Origin: Aquisalibacillus elongatus
Lineage (GTDB): Bacteria; Bacillota; Bacilli; Bacillales; Alkalibacillaceae
Assembly: GCF_003843875.1 (NCBI RefSeq)
Contig: NZ_RKRF01000007.1
Coordinates: 62,001-126,000 of the forward strand
Reading direction: 5' to 3'
Length of the DNA: 64,000 nucleotides
Below, in pieces: positions 27,392-38,238 of this stretch. Under the pieces are notes generated by a model. It was not told where the DNA came from. It made no database searches and worked only from the letters and a program-made list of their open reading frames with translations. Numbering within the stretch: the first letter of the stretch is position 1; the number at the start of each line of letters is the position of its first letter. A program made the position numbers and the translations under genes.

Positions 27392-28035
27392 TGTGATAAC
27401 CCCGGAATATTTGGCCACAGCACTTCGTAGCCTTTGTTTTTGAGTTCATCGATTAATGGCATTGGATTCATCGTTTGGATGCGTAAGACGATGATTTTTT
27501 GTTTTTGATCACCTTTATATGGATAAATAAAAACTGAAGAAATATTGATTTTGCGATTGCCGATGATTTGTGTGACTTCTGGAAGCATGCCAGCTTTATT
27601 TGGGACTTTGACTTCAATTTGCGAGCTTTGTTCATGGATGCCTGTTAACTGAATGAGTGTGTATAGTAGATCTTTCTCTGTCACAATACCGACGATCCGG
27701 TTTTCCTTAGTGACTGGAACACAAGCAATTTCGTGTTCATAAAAAATAGACGCCATCTCCTCAATGAAATCTAAAGGGTGGACAGTGATGACTGGGCTTG
27801 TCATGATGGTTTTAACTTCATGGTTTAAGGTTTCTTGATTTTGTGTTTCTTCTAAGGTGGATGGTGCAGCATCTCTAATATCACGGTCTGATATGATGCC
27901 AATGACACTATCGTGTTCGTTTACAATCGGAATGTGTCGAATATGATGTTCATTTAATAGATTCAAGGCTTCATTAATCGTATTATGAGCTTGTAACGTC
28001 ATAACATCTTTTTTCATAATTTCTTCTACTAGCAT
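27388..28035 (-). CDS. acuB: acetoin utilization protein AcuB (two CBS domains and ACT domain)
   Basis: A 215-residue regulatory protein. CBS 1 spans about residues 1-55 (IMKKDVMTLQAHNTINEAL), CBS 2 about 75-130 (IMTSPVITVHPLDFIEEMA), and an ACT domain follows from about 138 (IEVKVPNKAGMLPEVTQIIGN). It probably senses adenylates or a small metabolite and modulates AcuA/AcuC. It lies 13 bases after acuA and overlaps acuC by 4 bases. Confidence 0.93.
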   Translation of the reverse strand: MLVEEIMKKDVMTLQAHNTINEALNLLNEHHIRHIPIVNEHDSVIGIISDRDIRDAAPSTLEETQNQETLNHEVKTIMTSPVITVHPLDFIEEMASIFYEHEIACVPVTKENRIVGIVTEKDLLYTLIQLTGIHEQSSQIEVKVPNKAGMLPEVTQIIGNRKINISSVFIYPYKGDQKQKIIVLRIQTMNPMPLIDELKNKGYEVLWPNIPGLSQ

Positions 28036-28048
28036 GCTCTCACCTCGC

Positions 28049-28687
28049 TTATAGTATTAAGTCATCTCGACCCATGAAACGTAGAGAATTAAACGTTTCA
28101 ATGGATTCCTCAAGAACGTCTTTTCCAATTCGGACAAGAAGGCAGTTTGCTGGATGTGACATGATTTCCGGATCATCGGTAGACATTGGTTTTAAACCGC
28201 CATATCCCATCATGGTTTCCATGAGTTTGCGGTATTGCCAAACATTTAATCTAGTTGATTCCATATCCCAGTGCCAATAGTACTCTGTCGTAATGATAAT
28301 ATATTTCTCCATGTGTTCATCCATCATGGATACTTTTAAGATAGTCGAACCGATGCCTAAACCTCGGTAGTCATTAGAGACTTCAATGGCACCTAATTCC
28401 AGTAAATCATCCATTTTGATTTTGGACCATCTTTCTAATGGATCAGGGTGTAGGTAAGTTGCGTATCCAACGATCTTATCTTCATCGCGAGCAACAATAA
28501 TACGTCCTTCCGGAAAATCCGCAATCGATTTAATCGCTTCGTATTGTTTCTTTGGTGGTCGAAAAGCTTTTAATCCGTTATCGAAGTAATAACGTTCTAA
28601 CTCTTTGGTTGATAAAGGCCCTTCGACCATGATGGACTTCCCATTTTTTTGTATTTTTTGTTGATGATAAGTTTTAGGATGTTCCAA
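28049..28687 (-). CDS. acuA: protein acetyltransferase AcuA
   Basis: A GNAT-family acetyltransferase; in B. subtilis AcuA acetylates and inactivates acetyl-CoA synthetase AcsA. The acetyl-CoA binding motif A is VSNDYRGLGIGSTILKVSM near residue 104, preceded by IVGYATYLHPDPLERW near residue 71. Length 212 matches the family. First gene of the operon; its target gene acsA, which I recall as divergent neighbour in B. subtilis, is not in this window. Confidence 0.94.
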   Translation of the reverse strand: MEHPKTYHQQKIQKNGKSIMVEGPLSTKELERYYFDNGLKAFRPPKKQYEAIKSIADFPEGRIIVARDEDKIVGYATYLHPDPLERWSKIKMDDLLELGAIEVSNDYRGLGIGSTILKVSMMDEHMEKYIIITTEYYWHWDMESTRLNVWQYRKLMETMMGYGGLKPMSTDDPEIMSHPANCLLVRIGKDVLEESIETFNSLRFMGRDDLIL

Positions 28688-28781
28688 AACGACACCACCT
28701 GGTAACTTTTATAAATATCTAAATATAGTATAACATGTTTTAAATGCGCTAAAATTACAAATTCGAATATTTATGGACATT

Positions 28782-28819
28782 GAAAAAGCCAGGAAGCCCC
28801 ATATAGGGTTCCTGGCTTT
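28782..28819 (-). terminator. terminator of the penicillin-binding protein gene
   Basis: On the minus strand AAAGCCAGGAA pairs with TTCCTGGCTTT, extended by CCC/GGG inside, and is followed by T residues. Confidence 0.88.
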
Positions 28820-28824
28820 GAATG

Positions 28825-31800
28825 TTAAGATTCAATTGAATTGTCTTGGGTTGAATCGTTATTTTCGTTACTACCAGAGTCATCATTATTGTTAGAATTA
28901 CCGTCGTTGTTATTATCATTGTCATTACTGTTGTCGTCATCCACGTCGCCATCGTTTTGTTCATCACTGTTACCTTCTTCATCGCTGTCTTCATTATCCT
29001 CGTCATCTTCTTCCTCTTCTTCCTCTTCTGGCGGTTCAATAGAGCCATAGACGATCTCGTTTGAGAAATCAGATTCGTGACCGTGATAATCAACTGCCAT
29101 GACAACATACACGCTATTGTTTCTTGGTAATTCAAAACTAGTATCTTTTGTAGAGCCGACTAATTCAAATTCGTCCTCTTCTGTTGGTGCCATATAAACG
29201 TGATAGCCAATGACATCTTGTTCTGAGTCGCTCCAACTTAGCGTATTACCATCAATACCTAAACCACTAGGGGAAGATGGAGCACCATTATCGTCTAATG
29301 TCTCATCTTCAGGGACGATTAAGTTCTCCCAAACTTCGTTATCAGGTAAAAGTTTGCTGAGATCATCAATATCTCCCCAGCCTTGTTCTTCTATGAAACC
29401 AGGCCGTAAGAAGAAACCTTCTTCAGTAAAGTCTTCTGGTGTCTCATCAATTGCCTCATAATATTCATCACCGATTTGTACATAGCGACCTTCAATGACA
29501 CTGTCATCACTTTCATCAGGTACGTGTTCAATGTTAAATAAATCGGTGCTAACTAACCCAAGTTCCTCGCAAGCTTCGCTTGGAAGGTCGCCTGAGAGCT
29601 GACAGTAGCTTCGAGATACAATTCCACCTGGATTTTGATGGTTTTCACTAGGCGCCATTAAATCAGGATCAACTTCAGTTGCTGCATTGGCGAGTTCTGC
29701 CCAGTATCCTTGGTTACGATAACTTGGAGGTAAGCTACAATTACTACAATTATCAAGATTCATAATGTCTTGTTTTTCATAATCTGATACTGTTCCATCT
29801 CCGTTATAGTCATACGTATCATAACCAATCCAAGTACCTAAAGTTACATTAGGATTAGTTCCAATAAACAGTAGATCTTGAGTATGATCTGAAGTACCTG
29901 TTTTTCCTGCCCAATCTACCCCCTGATTAGTTAATTGACTTCTTAAATAAGTCGCTGTACCTTCTGTCAGTACATCTCTCAAAATATCGAGTGTTAAATA
30001 AGCCGTTTGAGGTGAGAAGACTTCTGTTTCTTCAACTTCATGTTCGTAAATGCTATTACCATCATCATCTACGATTTTATCAATCATATAAGATTCAATA
30101 AATTTACCTTGATTGGCAAAGACTGAATAAGCATCCGTAGTATTTTTTAAATATACAGAATCTCCACCGAGCGGTGTCGGTGTTGCGATACGATTTGGTG
30201 CAAAGGTTTCTTCACTAAATCCTTGATTAATTAAGTAATTAGAAATATCCTCTCTCATGCCTCGTTTATTAGCCAAATCATAAGAAAGACGAGTGGCAGG
30301 GAGGTTATGAGAATTTACTAAGGCGGTTCTAGCACTCTCGATTCCACGTTCACAGGATGAGCAGAAGTTCGTTGGCCCCCAACCACCGTGTTCATTGATT
30401 AGGGAATCACCGAATTTCACATCCGCTAGAGGTGAACCTGGATGTAAATAGCCCATATCCATAGCAGGTGCATAACTAGCTAGTGGCTTCATGGTACTAC
30501 CGTTTGGTCGATGGTAATAGAAGACGTGATCCATTTGGCTTCTTTCATAATCTCGACCACCGACATAGGCGATGATTGCTCCAGTCTTGTTATCTCGTAA
30601 CATAGCACCAGCTTCAACGGGAACTTCTTCCTGATAGCTCTCACCTGTATCTGGATCTGTTCTTGTAACTGTATGAGTTGGTCTAAAGTAACTATACTCA
30701 TCAGTTACGTCTTGGAAACGATCAAAAATCTCTTTATTTATGGTAGTGTGAATGTCATAACCGTTTTGACGCAAGTTGCGTTCAGCAATAATTTCATATT
30801 GTTCGTAAATTGAATCGTCATTATTTAGGTCTTCTTTGGTGTAGCCGTCTTGTTCTGCAAGGTGTTCAACCATGATGTCTTTCGCGCGGCTTTCGATTTC
30901 TAATGTTAAGAAAGGATATTCAGAGATTGTACTTTCATTTTTATCAGTAAGGTTTCCAATAGTATCGTATTCTCTTGCTTCATTATAAGTTTCTTCATCG
31001 ATTATTCCTTCATCACGCATTCTGTTCAATACGATGATTTGTCGTTCTAACCCATCTTCCAGTGATTCTTCAGGTTTAACATTTCCATTACCATCAAATG
31101 GTGTATAAATTGATGGTGACTGCGGTAGTCCTGCGATAAATGCAGCTTGAGCTAAATTAAGTTCACTTGCATCGACATCAAATAGACCTTGAGCAGCTGC
31201 TTGAACCCCAGCGATGTTACGTCCAGAAGAATCACGACCAAATGGAACGATATTCAAGTAAGCCTCAAATATTTCATCTTTATTAAAGAAGTTTTCTAAT
31301 CTAAGCGCAATTAATATTTCTTTGGCTTTACGCTCAAACGAAACTTCATTCGTTAAAATTTGAGATTTGATCAATTGTTGAGTTAAGGTACTACCGCCCG
31401 ATTGCATGTCAGTACCAGCAAATTCTTGATAAAGTGCTCGCATAATGGCTTTAGGTACGATTCCGTTATGAGTTTCGAAATATTCATCTTCGGTCGCTTT
31501 TATAGCCATTTTTAATTCTTTTGATACCTCATCTAAGGCTATTTCTTCACGGTGAAGGTCACTTCTCAGTTCTCCCATATGTACATTGTTCGCAAAGTAA
31601 ATGTGAGAAGTTTCTTCATAATTATAAACTTGGTCACGCATGTCTTCCTTTTTTTCAGTTGGTATATCTTGTACAAGAGAAGCAAAATAACCAAACCCAG
31701 TACCAGCCATGAAAAACATCGCGATAAGTCCAATGACAATAAAGAATAGAGCCACGTGCCATAAGACATCTAATGTAATTCTAGTTGATGATATAAATTT

Positions 31801-31851
31801 ACCCTCTTGAAAAACAGCTAACCATCTATTTTTTCGTTCATTACGCTTCAT
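28825..31851 (-). CDS. class A penicillin-binding protein with FN3 domain and acidic tail
   Basis: A 1008-residue bifunctional peptidoglycan synthase. Order: cytoplasmic N-terminus, membrane helix near residues 28-50, GT51 glycosyltransferase (ATEDEYFETHNG near residue 116, GGSTLTQQLIKS near residue 152), transpeptidase with active-site STMK near residue 452, SHN near residue 505 and KTGTS near residue 646, then a fibronectin type III domain (about 870-950). The last roughly 60 residues are almost only D, E, N, S and G. The tail is unusual in length and acidity and would lie in the wall. ATG 31851 follows AGGGGG. Confidence 0.92.
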   Translation of the reverse strand: MKRNERKNRWLAVFQEGKFISSTRITLDVLWHVALFFIVIGLIAMFFMAGTGFGYFASLVQDIPTEKKEDMRDQVYNYEETSHIYFANNVHMGELRSDLHREEIALDEVSKELKMAIKATEDEYFETHNGIVPKAIMRALYQEFAGTDMQSGGSTLTQQLIKSQILTNEVSFERKAKEILIALRLENFFNKDEIFEAYLNIVPFGRDSSGRNIAGVQAAAQGLFDVDASELNLAQAAFIAGLPQSPSIYTPFDGNGNVKPEESLEDGLERQIIVLNRMRDEGIIDEETYNEAREYDTIGNLTDKNESTISEYPFLTLEIESRAKDIMVEHLAEQDGYTKEDLNNDDSIYEQYEIIAERNLRQNGYDIHTTINKEIFDRFQDVTDEYSYFRPTHTVTRTDPDTGESYQEEVPVEAGAMLRDNKTGAIIAYVGGRDYERSQMDHVFYYHRPNGSTMKPLASYAPAMDMGYLHPGSPLADVKFGDSLINEHGGWGPTNFCSSCERGIESARTALVNSHNLPATRLSYDLANKRGMREDISNYLINQGFSEETFAPNRIATPTPLGGDSVYLKNTTDAYSVFANQGKFIESYMIDKIVDDDGNSIYEHEVEETEVFSPQTAYLTLDILRDVLTEGTATYLRSQLTNQGVDWAGKTGTSDHTQDLLFIGTNPNVTLGTWIGYDTYDYNGDGTVSDYEKQDIMNLDNCSNCSLPPSYRNQGYWAELANAATEVDPDLMAPSENHQNPGGIVSRSYCQLSGDLPSEACEELGLVSTDLFNIEHVPDESDDSVIEGRYVQIGDEYYEAIDETPEDFTEEGFFLRPGFIEEQGWGDIDDLSKLLPDNEVWENLIVPEDETLDDNGAPSSPSGLGIDGNTLSWSDSEQDVIGYHVYMAPTEEDEFELVGSTKDTSFELPRNNSVYVVMAVDYHGHESDFSNEIVYGSIEPPEEEEEEEDDEDNEDSDEEGNSDEQNDGDVDDDNSNDNDNNNDGNSNNNDDSGSNENNDSTQDNSIES

Positions 31852-31947
31852 GATTGAACCCCCTAAAATGTCAAATCTATTATAGCATAATCTAGTGATT
31901 CATCCTATCCGAAAATTAATGATTAAACGATCATTTATTAATTTTTA

Positions 31948-31976
31948 TTGCATTTTTAAAATGGGTGTGGTAAAAA
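31948..31976 (+). promoter_or_regulatory. possible promoter of the tyrS leader
   Basis: TTGCAT (31948-31953) and TAAAAA (31971-31976) with a 17-base spacer lie about 60 bases before the T-box stem I. The -10 is a weak match, so this is tentative. Confidence 0.35.
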
Positions 31977-32033
31977 TATTTCTATAGAACAAATATATAT
32001 ATAAATGCGTCGAAAAGTTGAAGTAGAAATATA

Positions 32034-33519
<1,486 letters not shown>

Positions 33520-33530
33520 GAAACATTAAT

Positions 33531-33568
33531 AAAAGGGCATCAGATTCTATGTAATCTGATGCCCTTAA
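33531..33568. terminator. bidirectional terminator between tyrS and the UPF0182 gene
   Basis: AAGGGCATCAGATT (33533-33546) and AATCTGATGCCCTT (33553-33566) form a perfect 14-bp stem. Confidence 0.9.
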
Positions 33569-33576
33569 ATAATGGA

Positions 33577-36339
33577 TTAATTTTGGTTTAACATTTCTTC
33601 AATATCGGACATAATTTCACCTGCACGTTCCCATTCTCCGTTGGTTAGTGCATTTTGGTAATCATCGAATAGTTGTGAAACATCACGAAGTGTTTGTTCA
33701 GCATCTAAAATTGGCTGATCTTGTGTGTCTTCACCTTCTTCTACATTACCTGGATCAGTATCCGGGTCTGCGTCTGGGTCAATCTCTGGTGCATTACCAG
33801 GAGCCCCTTCTTCAACCATTCTAACAATTTCGTCTAATGCTTCTTCAAATGTCGGCTCCATAACAATGTAGTCTTCATAAGCGACTACAACCTGCTTAAC
33901 CTCTGGTAACGACGTAGCATTAGATGATTCGATATAAATCGGCTCAACATAAAGCACCGTATCCTCAATTGGATAAGTTAATAAGTTACCTCTTATAACA
34001 TTTGAGCCACCTTGAGCCCATAGGTTTAGTTGTTGCGAAATATAGCTGTCCTGATTGATTCTATTCTCAATTTGTTGCGGACCATAGATGTTCTTTTGTT
34101 TAGGGAAATTATAAACAAATAATTCTCCGTAATGGTCGCCATCATTTCGAACACCCATCCAAGCAATCATGTTTTGTCTGTTTTTAGGTGTGAATGGAAT
34201 GTTTAAAACGAATTCTTCTGCTTCTTCATCTGGCATTTTCATGCTGATGTAGTACGGTTCCATTACTGTATCATTCGCATAGTATTTCTCAGTTGGGAAT
34301 TGCCAAGCATCTTCACGATTATAGAAGGTTTCTAAATCTGACATGTGATACGTGCCCCATTTTTCAGCCTGAACTTTAAATAACTTTTCAGGATAACGGA
34401 AGTGTGCCTGAATGTCTTCAGGTACATCTTCTGTAAATAAGTCAGGGAATATATTCGCATAAGTTTGATACAACGGATCTTCTGGGTCAGCAGCATAAAA
34501 ATCAACTTCACCCGTATATGCGTCTACGCCTACTTTAACTGAGTTGCGAATATAATTTCTGTTATCTTCATATGGTTCTGCGTATGGGTAACCTTCTGCT
34601 GTCAGATAACCGTCAAGCATCCAAGTTAGTGTCCCATTATCCCTTACGACTAAATATGGGTCTTGATCGTATTCAAAGAATGGTGCAATACGATTAACAC
34701 GCTCTTTAATGTTACGTGTTTCTAGTAGCTGACTTTCATCTGTTAACTGATCAGATACGAACATTCTGAAAGAACCTTCTTTGATCGAGAATAATAATTT
34801 ATTAATTCCTTGTAACGGAACCCCAGTATTGGCTTCATAACGGTTATCATTGTTAGGGTAATCAAATTCTTCTACATTCGTATTAACGATGACGCTATCT
34901 GCACTTTCCTCACCAAAATAAATTTGAGGTCGTTCTAAGTCAAAAACACCCTCCGCCGGAAAGTCCTGCATAATATATTCTGGCTGGCCTTGGCTATCAA
35001 TTTCATTAACGTGGCTCATCGTAATACCATAACCATGCGTATAACGGAGCTTATTGTTAACCCAAGATTGCTTGGCCTCCTCAGGCAAATTCGAGATATC
35101 TAATTCACGTGCCCCTATAAAGACTTGCTTGTATTCACCGTCAATCATATAACGATCAATATCTATGTCATTAAATTTGTAATAATTACGGATGGTTTGT
35201 TTTTGGTTATAAACGTCTAATAATGGACGGGAATCATTAATTCGAACGTTATCGATTGTTGGTGCATTATTTTCAACCATATCTTCATCTAAAGTATTGT
35301 TGCCTGGATGATCGATTTCATTAATATCACTCAACCCATATGCGTCTCGAGTAAATTCTAAATTTTCATCTAAGTAAGGAGTTTCTTGATGGAATTCATT
35401 TGGTGACACAACGAATTGTTGAACTGCTACGGAAGCTAGTTGTCCTAAGATGACAATGACAAAATAAGCCGCAATCGGAATGACCATTCCTTTTAAGCTA
35501 CCTTTAATTAGAGCGACAATCATCCAAACGGTTAGTAAAATAGCTGCAACTGCTAAAATATACGATTTAGGAATATTTACGACATCGTCCGTATAGCTTA
35601 AGCCATAAACGGCGCTTTCCTGAAATGCGTTAACTTGATTGGTTAATAATGTGCCATAAGGTTCTAAGAAATGTTGGGCCGCTAAAATTAACCCAATGAC
35701 TCCTAAGGTAAATCCTAAATGAAGTTGAGCATTTCGGCTTTTTCGGTACATTTCAAACACTGAATATGCACCAATCTCAGCTAGTAGCACAATGATACTT
35801 AAGCTCAATAGCGTGCCTAAAATAAATTCTAAGAATGGCAACACAAAAAGATAAAATGAAATATCTAAGTTAAAATGTGGATCTGTTGTGCCAAATGGTT
35901 CGTGATTTAATAATTTTAACGCAGGTTCCCATCCTAAGCCTTGTATTAAAACAGTACCAAGTACACCAAAAACAATGGATGTTAGTAAGATCACCTGACG
36001 TGAAGCCTTCTTACTTGAAATCATATTTGGAATAACATTAGGATTTAAATAAGTTAAGTAAGATTTTCGAATCCAGCTTAACGTGATATAACCGACTACT
36101 AAAAACAGTATAAATCCGATGACGCCAAGCGCGACACGACTTGTCAAAATGGTCATATAAACACTTTCAAAATCTAATGTTTCTAACCATATGTAGTTAG
36201 TGGCAATTTGAAACCCGATGATTCCTAAAATGACTATAGGTAATAAAATAAAAAAGATAAATTTTAAACGCTTCATGAGTTTCTTTAAATTTTCTGTCTG
36301 TTTCTGATTCAATTGTTCAAAAAAGTCTTGACCACTCAT
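33577..36339 (-). CDS. UPF0182-family membrane protein
   Basis: A 920-residue protein of the UPF0182 (COG1615) family. About seven hydrophobic helices fill the first 310 residues, then a large soluble region of about 500 residues expected outside the membrane, with the family pattern RNYYKFNDIDIDRYMIDG near residue 388 and HGYGITMSHVNEID near residue 437. The C-terminus is acidic and Asp/Pro-rich (DPDADPDTDPGN). Function unknown. GGGGAGG precedes ATG 36339. It separates tyrS and rpsD here. Confidence 0.9.
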   Translation of the reverse strand: MSGQDFFEQLNQKQTENLKKLMKRLKFIFFILLPIVILGIIGFQIATNYIWLETLDFESVYMTILTSRVALGVIGFILFLVVGYITLSWIRKSYLTYLNPNVIPNMISSKKASRQVILLTSIVFGVLGTVLIQGLGWEPALKLLNHEPFGTTDPHFNLDISFYLFVLPFLEFILGTLLSLSIIVLLAEIGAYSVFEMYRKSRNAQLHLGFTLGVIGLILAAQHFLEPYGTLLTNQVNAFQESAVYGLSYTDDVVNIPKSYILAVAAILLTVWMIVALIKGSLKGMVIPIAAYFVIVILGQLASVAVQQFVVSPNEFHQETPYLDENLEFTRDAYGLSDINEIDHPGNNTLDEDMVENNAPTIDNVRINDSRPLLDVYNQKQTIRNYYKFNDIDIDRYMIDGEYKQVFIGARELDISNLPEEAKQSWVNNKLRYTHGYGITMSHVNEIDSQGQPEYIMQDFPAEGVFDLERPQIYFGEESADSVIVNTNVEEFDYPNNDNRYEANTGVPLQGINKLLFSIKEGSFRMFVSDQLTDESQLLETRNIKERVNRIAPFFEYDQDPYLVVRDNGTLTWMLDGYLTAEGYPYAEPYEDNRNYIRNSVKVGVDAYTGEVDFYAADPEDPLYQTYANIFPDLFTEDVPEDIQAHFRYPEKLFKVQAEKWGTYHMSDLETFYNREDAWQFPTEKYYANDTVMEPYYISMKMPDEEAEEFVLNIPFTPKNRQNMIAWMGVRNDGDHYGELFVYNFPKQKNIYGPQQIENRINQDSYISQQLNLWAQGGSNVIRGNLLTYPIEDTVLYVEPIYIESSNATSLPEVKQVVVAYEDYIVMEPTFEEALDEIVRMVEEGAPGNAPEIDPDADPDTDPGNVEEGEDTQDQPILDAEQTLRDVSQLFDDYQNALTNGEWERAGEIMSDIEEMLNQN

Positions 36340-36460
36340 GTTGACCTCCCCAAATTTTTATTATGTATTTTGTTATACGAATGACGTATGGATTAAGTTT
36401 CAACCCATTATAAGTCTAATAGATGTAAAACAAATTATCCAATGTAAAGGTGGAATAACA

Positions 36461-36739
36461 ATGAAAAAGGTAGTCCTAAATGATTATGCTGTTGAAGTTG
36501 ATGATTATAAGGTTTATGAAACAAATGGAAGAACACATATTCAATTAGAGTTTAAAGTCAGTCATGAAGACTATCATGACGTTACGACATTACTGTATCA
36601 GAATAATTTTAAAGTTGAGATACCTAGTGAGAATGTTAGTTTACAAGCGACGATTTATAAATATTGGACGTCAGTAACTAATTTATATAAGAAAGGAAAT
36701 GTTGGACAGTTTCATTTGGAATTGATAGAGAAGAAGTAA
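36461..36739 (+). CDS. DUF3219 protein (YkvR-like)
   Basis: A 92-residue protein resembling B. subtilis YkvR: the pattern DYHDVTTLLYQNNFKVEIP near residue 48 and SVTNLYKKGNVGQFHLELIE near the end match my memory of that family. Function unknown. ATG 36461 with AAAGGTGG is preferred to the frame opening at 36338, which overlaps the divergent UPF0182 start and lacks an RBS. Confidence 0.75.
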   Translation: MKKVVLNDYAVEVDDYKVYETNGRTHIQLEFKVSHEDYHDVTTLLYQNNFKVEIPSENVSLQATIYKYWTSVTNLYKKGNVGQFHLELIEKK

Positions 36740-36740
36740 T

Positions 36741-36777
36741 AAAAAAATCCCTGAAACGAAAAGTTTCAGGGATTTTA
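36741..36777. terminator. bidirectional terminator between ykvR-like gene and rpsD
   Basis: AAAATCCCTGAAAC (from 36745) and GTTTCAGGGATTTT (from 36763) form a perfect 14-bp stem around GAAAA. Confidence 0.9.
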
Positions 36778-36792
36778 ATAAAGATAAATTTA

Positions 36793-37395
36793 TTATCTTG
36801 AGTAGAATTCAACGATAAGCGCTTCGTTGATCTCTGATGGTAGCTCAGAGCGTTCAGGGTAGCGGTTATATGTCGCCTCTTTTTTGTCTGCATCGAACGT
36901 TACGAATTCTGGTACGAAGTTGCTTACTTCAATCGCTTCGTTTACGATGTCAAGGTTTTGTGATTTTTCACGTAAACCAATAACACGGCCTGGTTTCAGA
37001 CGGTATGAAGGGATATCTACAATACTACCATCTACTGTGATGTGACCATGACCTACTAACTGACGTGCTTGACGACGAGTACGTGCTAGACCTGCACGGT
37101 ATACTAGGTTATCAAGACGAGATTCAAGTAAGATCATGAAGTTCTCACCATGAACACCATTTAATTTAGCTGCGTCGTCAAAAATACGAAGGAATTGACG
37201 TTCAGTTAAACCATACATGAAACGAAGCTTTTGCTTCTCTTGTAACTGAAGTCCATATTCTGATTGCTTTTTACGCTGGTGTGGGCCATGTTGACCTGGA
37301 GCGTAAGGGCGCTTCTCTAGCTCTTTTCCTGTACCGCTAAGAGAAATGCCGTAACGACGTGATTTTTTCCATAGAGAACCTGTGAAACGTGCCAC
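36793..37395 (-). CDS. rpsD: 30S ribosomal protein S4
   Basis: Primary 16S rRNA-binding protein of the small subunit and, in B. subtilis, repressor of its own mRNA. N-terminus [20 protein letters not shown], the S4 RNA-binding domain [20 protein letters not shown] near residue 90 and the C-terminus [16 protein letters not shown] are all typical. Exactly 200 residues results from GTG 37395 with AAAGGAGG about 9 bases upstream; the frame continues 22 codons into the leader but is not coding. No zinc-binding cysteines near the N-terminus. Confidence 0.97.
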   Translation of the reverse strand: MARFTGSLWKKSRRYGISLSGTGKELEKRPYAPGQHGPHQRKKQSEYGLQLQEKQKLRFMYGLTERQFLRIFDDAAKLNGVHGENFMILLESRLDNLVYRAGLARTRRQARQLVGHGHITVDGSIVDIPSYRLKPGRVIGLREKSQNLDIVNEAIEVSNFVPEFVTFDADKKEATYNRYPERSELPSEINEALIVEFYSR

Positions 37396-37573
37396 GAGCT
37401 TCTCCTCCTTTATTTTAAATTTGCATAAAATAAAAAGGGTGTGTTCCTGCGCTATGCTCATTTTGCATTCATGTATCTTCGCTCCAGCAGCAGAGAGTTA
37501 CGCGATACACCTCAACTTGAGGTACAAAATGATCACATAGTAAGACCACCTAAGCTGCCTTTTATTTTACACA
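37396..37573 (-). ncRNA. rpsD 5' leader, probable S4 autoregulatory site
   Basis: About 175 bases of transcribed leader lie between the consensus promoter and the GTG start. It holds several short inverted repeats, such as TACCTCAAGTTGAGGTGTA read on the minus strand, before the RBS. B. subtilis S4 is known to repress rpsD through a structured leader; position and length fit, but I did not fold it. Confidence 0.6.
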
Positions 37574-37579
37574 AAGGAT

Positions 37580-37608
37580 ATTATAAGAAAAATAAAGAGA
37601 AGAGTCAA
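37580..37608 (-). promoter_or_regulatory. sigma-A promoter of rpsD
   Basis: On the minus strand TTGACT (37608-37603) and TATAAT (37585-37580) are 17 bases apart, an almost perfect vegetative promoter as expected for a ribosomal protein gene. Confidence 0.9.
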
Positions 37609-37623
37609 GTGTTTTTGGTAGGT

Positions 37624-38130
37624 TTATAAAATGAAGTTTTTTATATTGCGAAGAGATACTTCGTGCTCTCCTATAACTTGATAAATAGAAGATTGGTTTT
37701 GTTTTAGCTCTTTTACGTCATCTTTCGTTTCTAATACCGCTTGCTTAATAAGTTGTTGCTCGTCTTTAAGTTCCTCATGGTTCTGTTTTAAGACTTGAAG
37801 GTCATCTTTAACAGGTTGTAAATCATCTTTCGTAGCAAAGCGATCTAAGTCGTTTTTAAACTCGTTAAGGTCATCTTTCGTAGCAAAGCGATCTAAGTCG
37901 TTTTTAAACTCGTTAAAATCATCTTTCGTAGCAAAACTTTTCAAGTCTTCTTTTGTAGCAAAATTTTTCAGGTCATCTTTCGTAGCAAAGTTTTTCAGAT
38001 CTTCTTTAGTCGCAAAGTTTTCTAGGTCATCTTTAGTTGCAAACTTGTGAAATTCGTTTTCTAGTGAAGTTACTCTATTGTTGATGCTTTGAAGTTCTGA
38101 TAAGATCAAATCTAGTTTTGTTTCGCTCAT
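37624..38130 (-). CDS. coiled-coil protein with FATKDDL repeats
   Basis: A 168-residue hydrophilic, probably all-helical protein. After SETKLDLILSELQSINNRV come seven repeats beginning FATK(D/E)D: four of 9 residues, then units of 16 with FKNDLDR. The DNA repeats too (about 37820-38045), so copy number could change by slippage. The repeat resembles tandem coiled-coil repeats found in phage and plasmid proteins of Firmicutes. No membrane or signal sequence. No function assigned. Confidence 0.75.
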   Translation of the reverse strand: MSETKLDLILSELQSINNRVTSLENEFHKFATKDDLENFATKEDLKNFATKDDLKNFATKEDLKSFATKDDFNEFKNDLDRFATKDDLNEFKNDLDRFATKDDLQPVKDDLQVLKQNHEELKDEQQLIKQAVLETKDDVKELKQNQSSIYQVIGEHEVSLRNIKNFIL

Positions 38131-38197
38131 TTAATCAAATCACCTCATATAATTATTTTATGTTTTATTATACCATGATATGGACAAGTTTTGACAT

Positions 38198-38230
38198 AAA
38201 AAAAGCACCAATTTTTGTGTTAATTGGTGC
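38198..38230 (-). terminator. terminator of the fRMsr gene
   Basis: On the minus strand GCACCAATT (38230-38222) pairs with AATTGGTGC (38213-38205) followed by seven T. Confidence 0.85.
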
Positions 38231-38238
38231 CATAAAAC

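Noticed and set aside
28755..29135. Asn/Thr/Met-rich open frames opposite or beside the PBP tail
   Set aside because: They are shadows of the low-complexity acidic tail in other frames.
37441..37629. Plus-strand open frame over the rpsD leader
   Set aside because: It lies on the antisense strand of the leader and promoter of rpsD and has no RBS.
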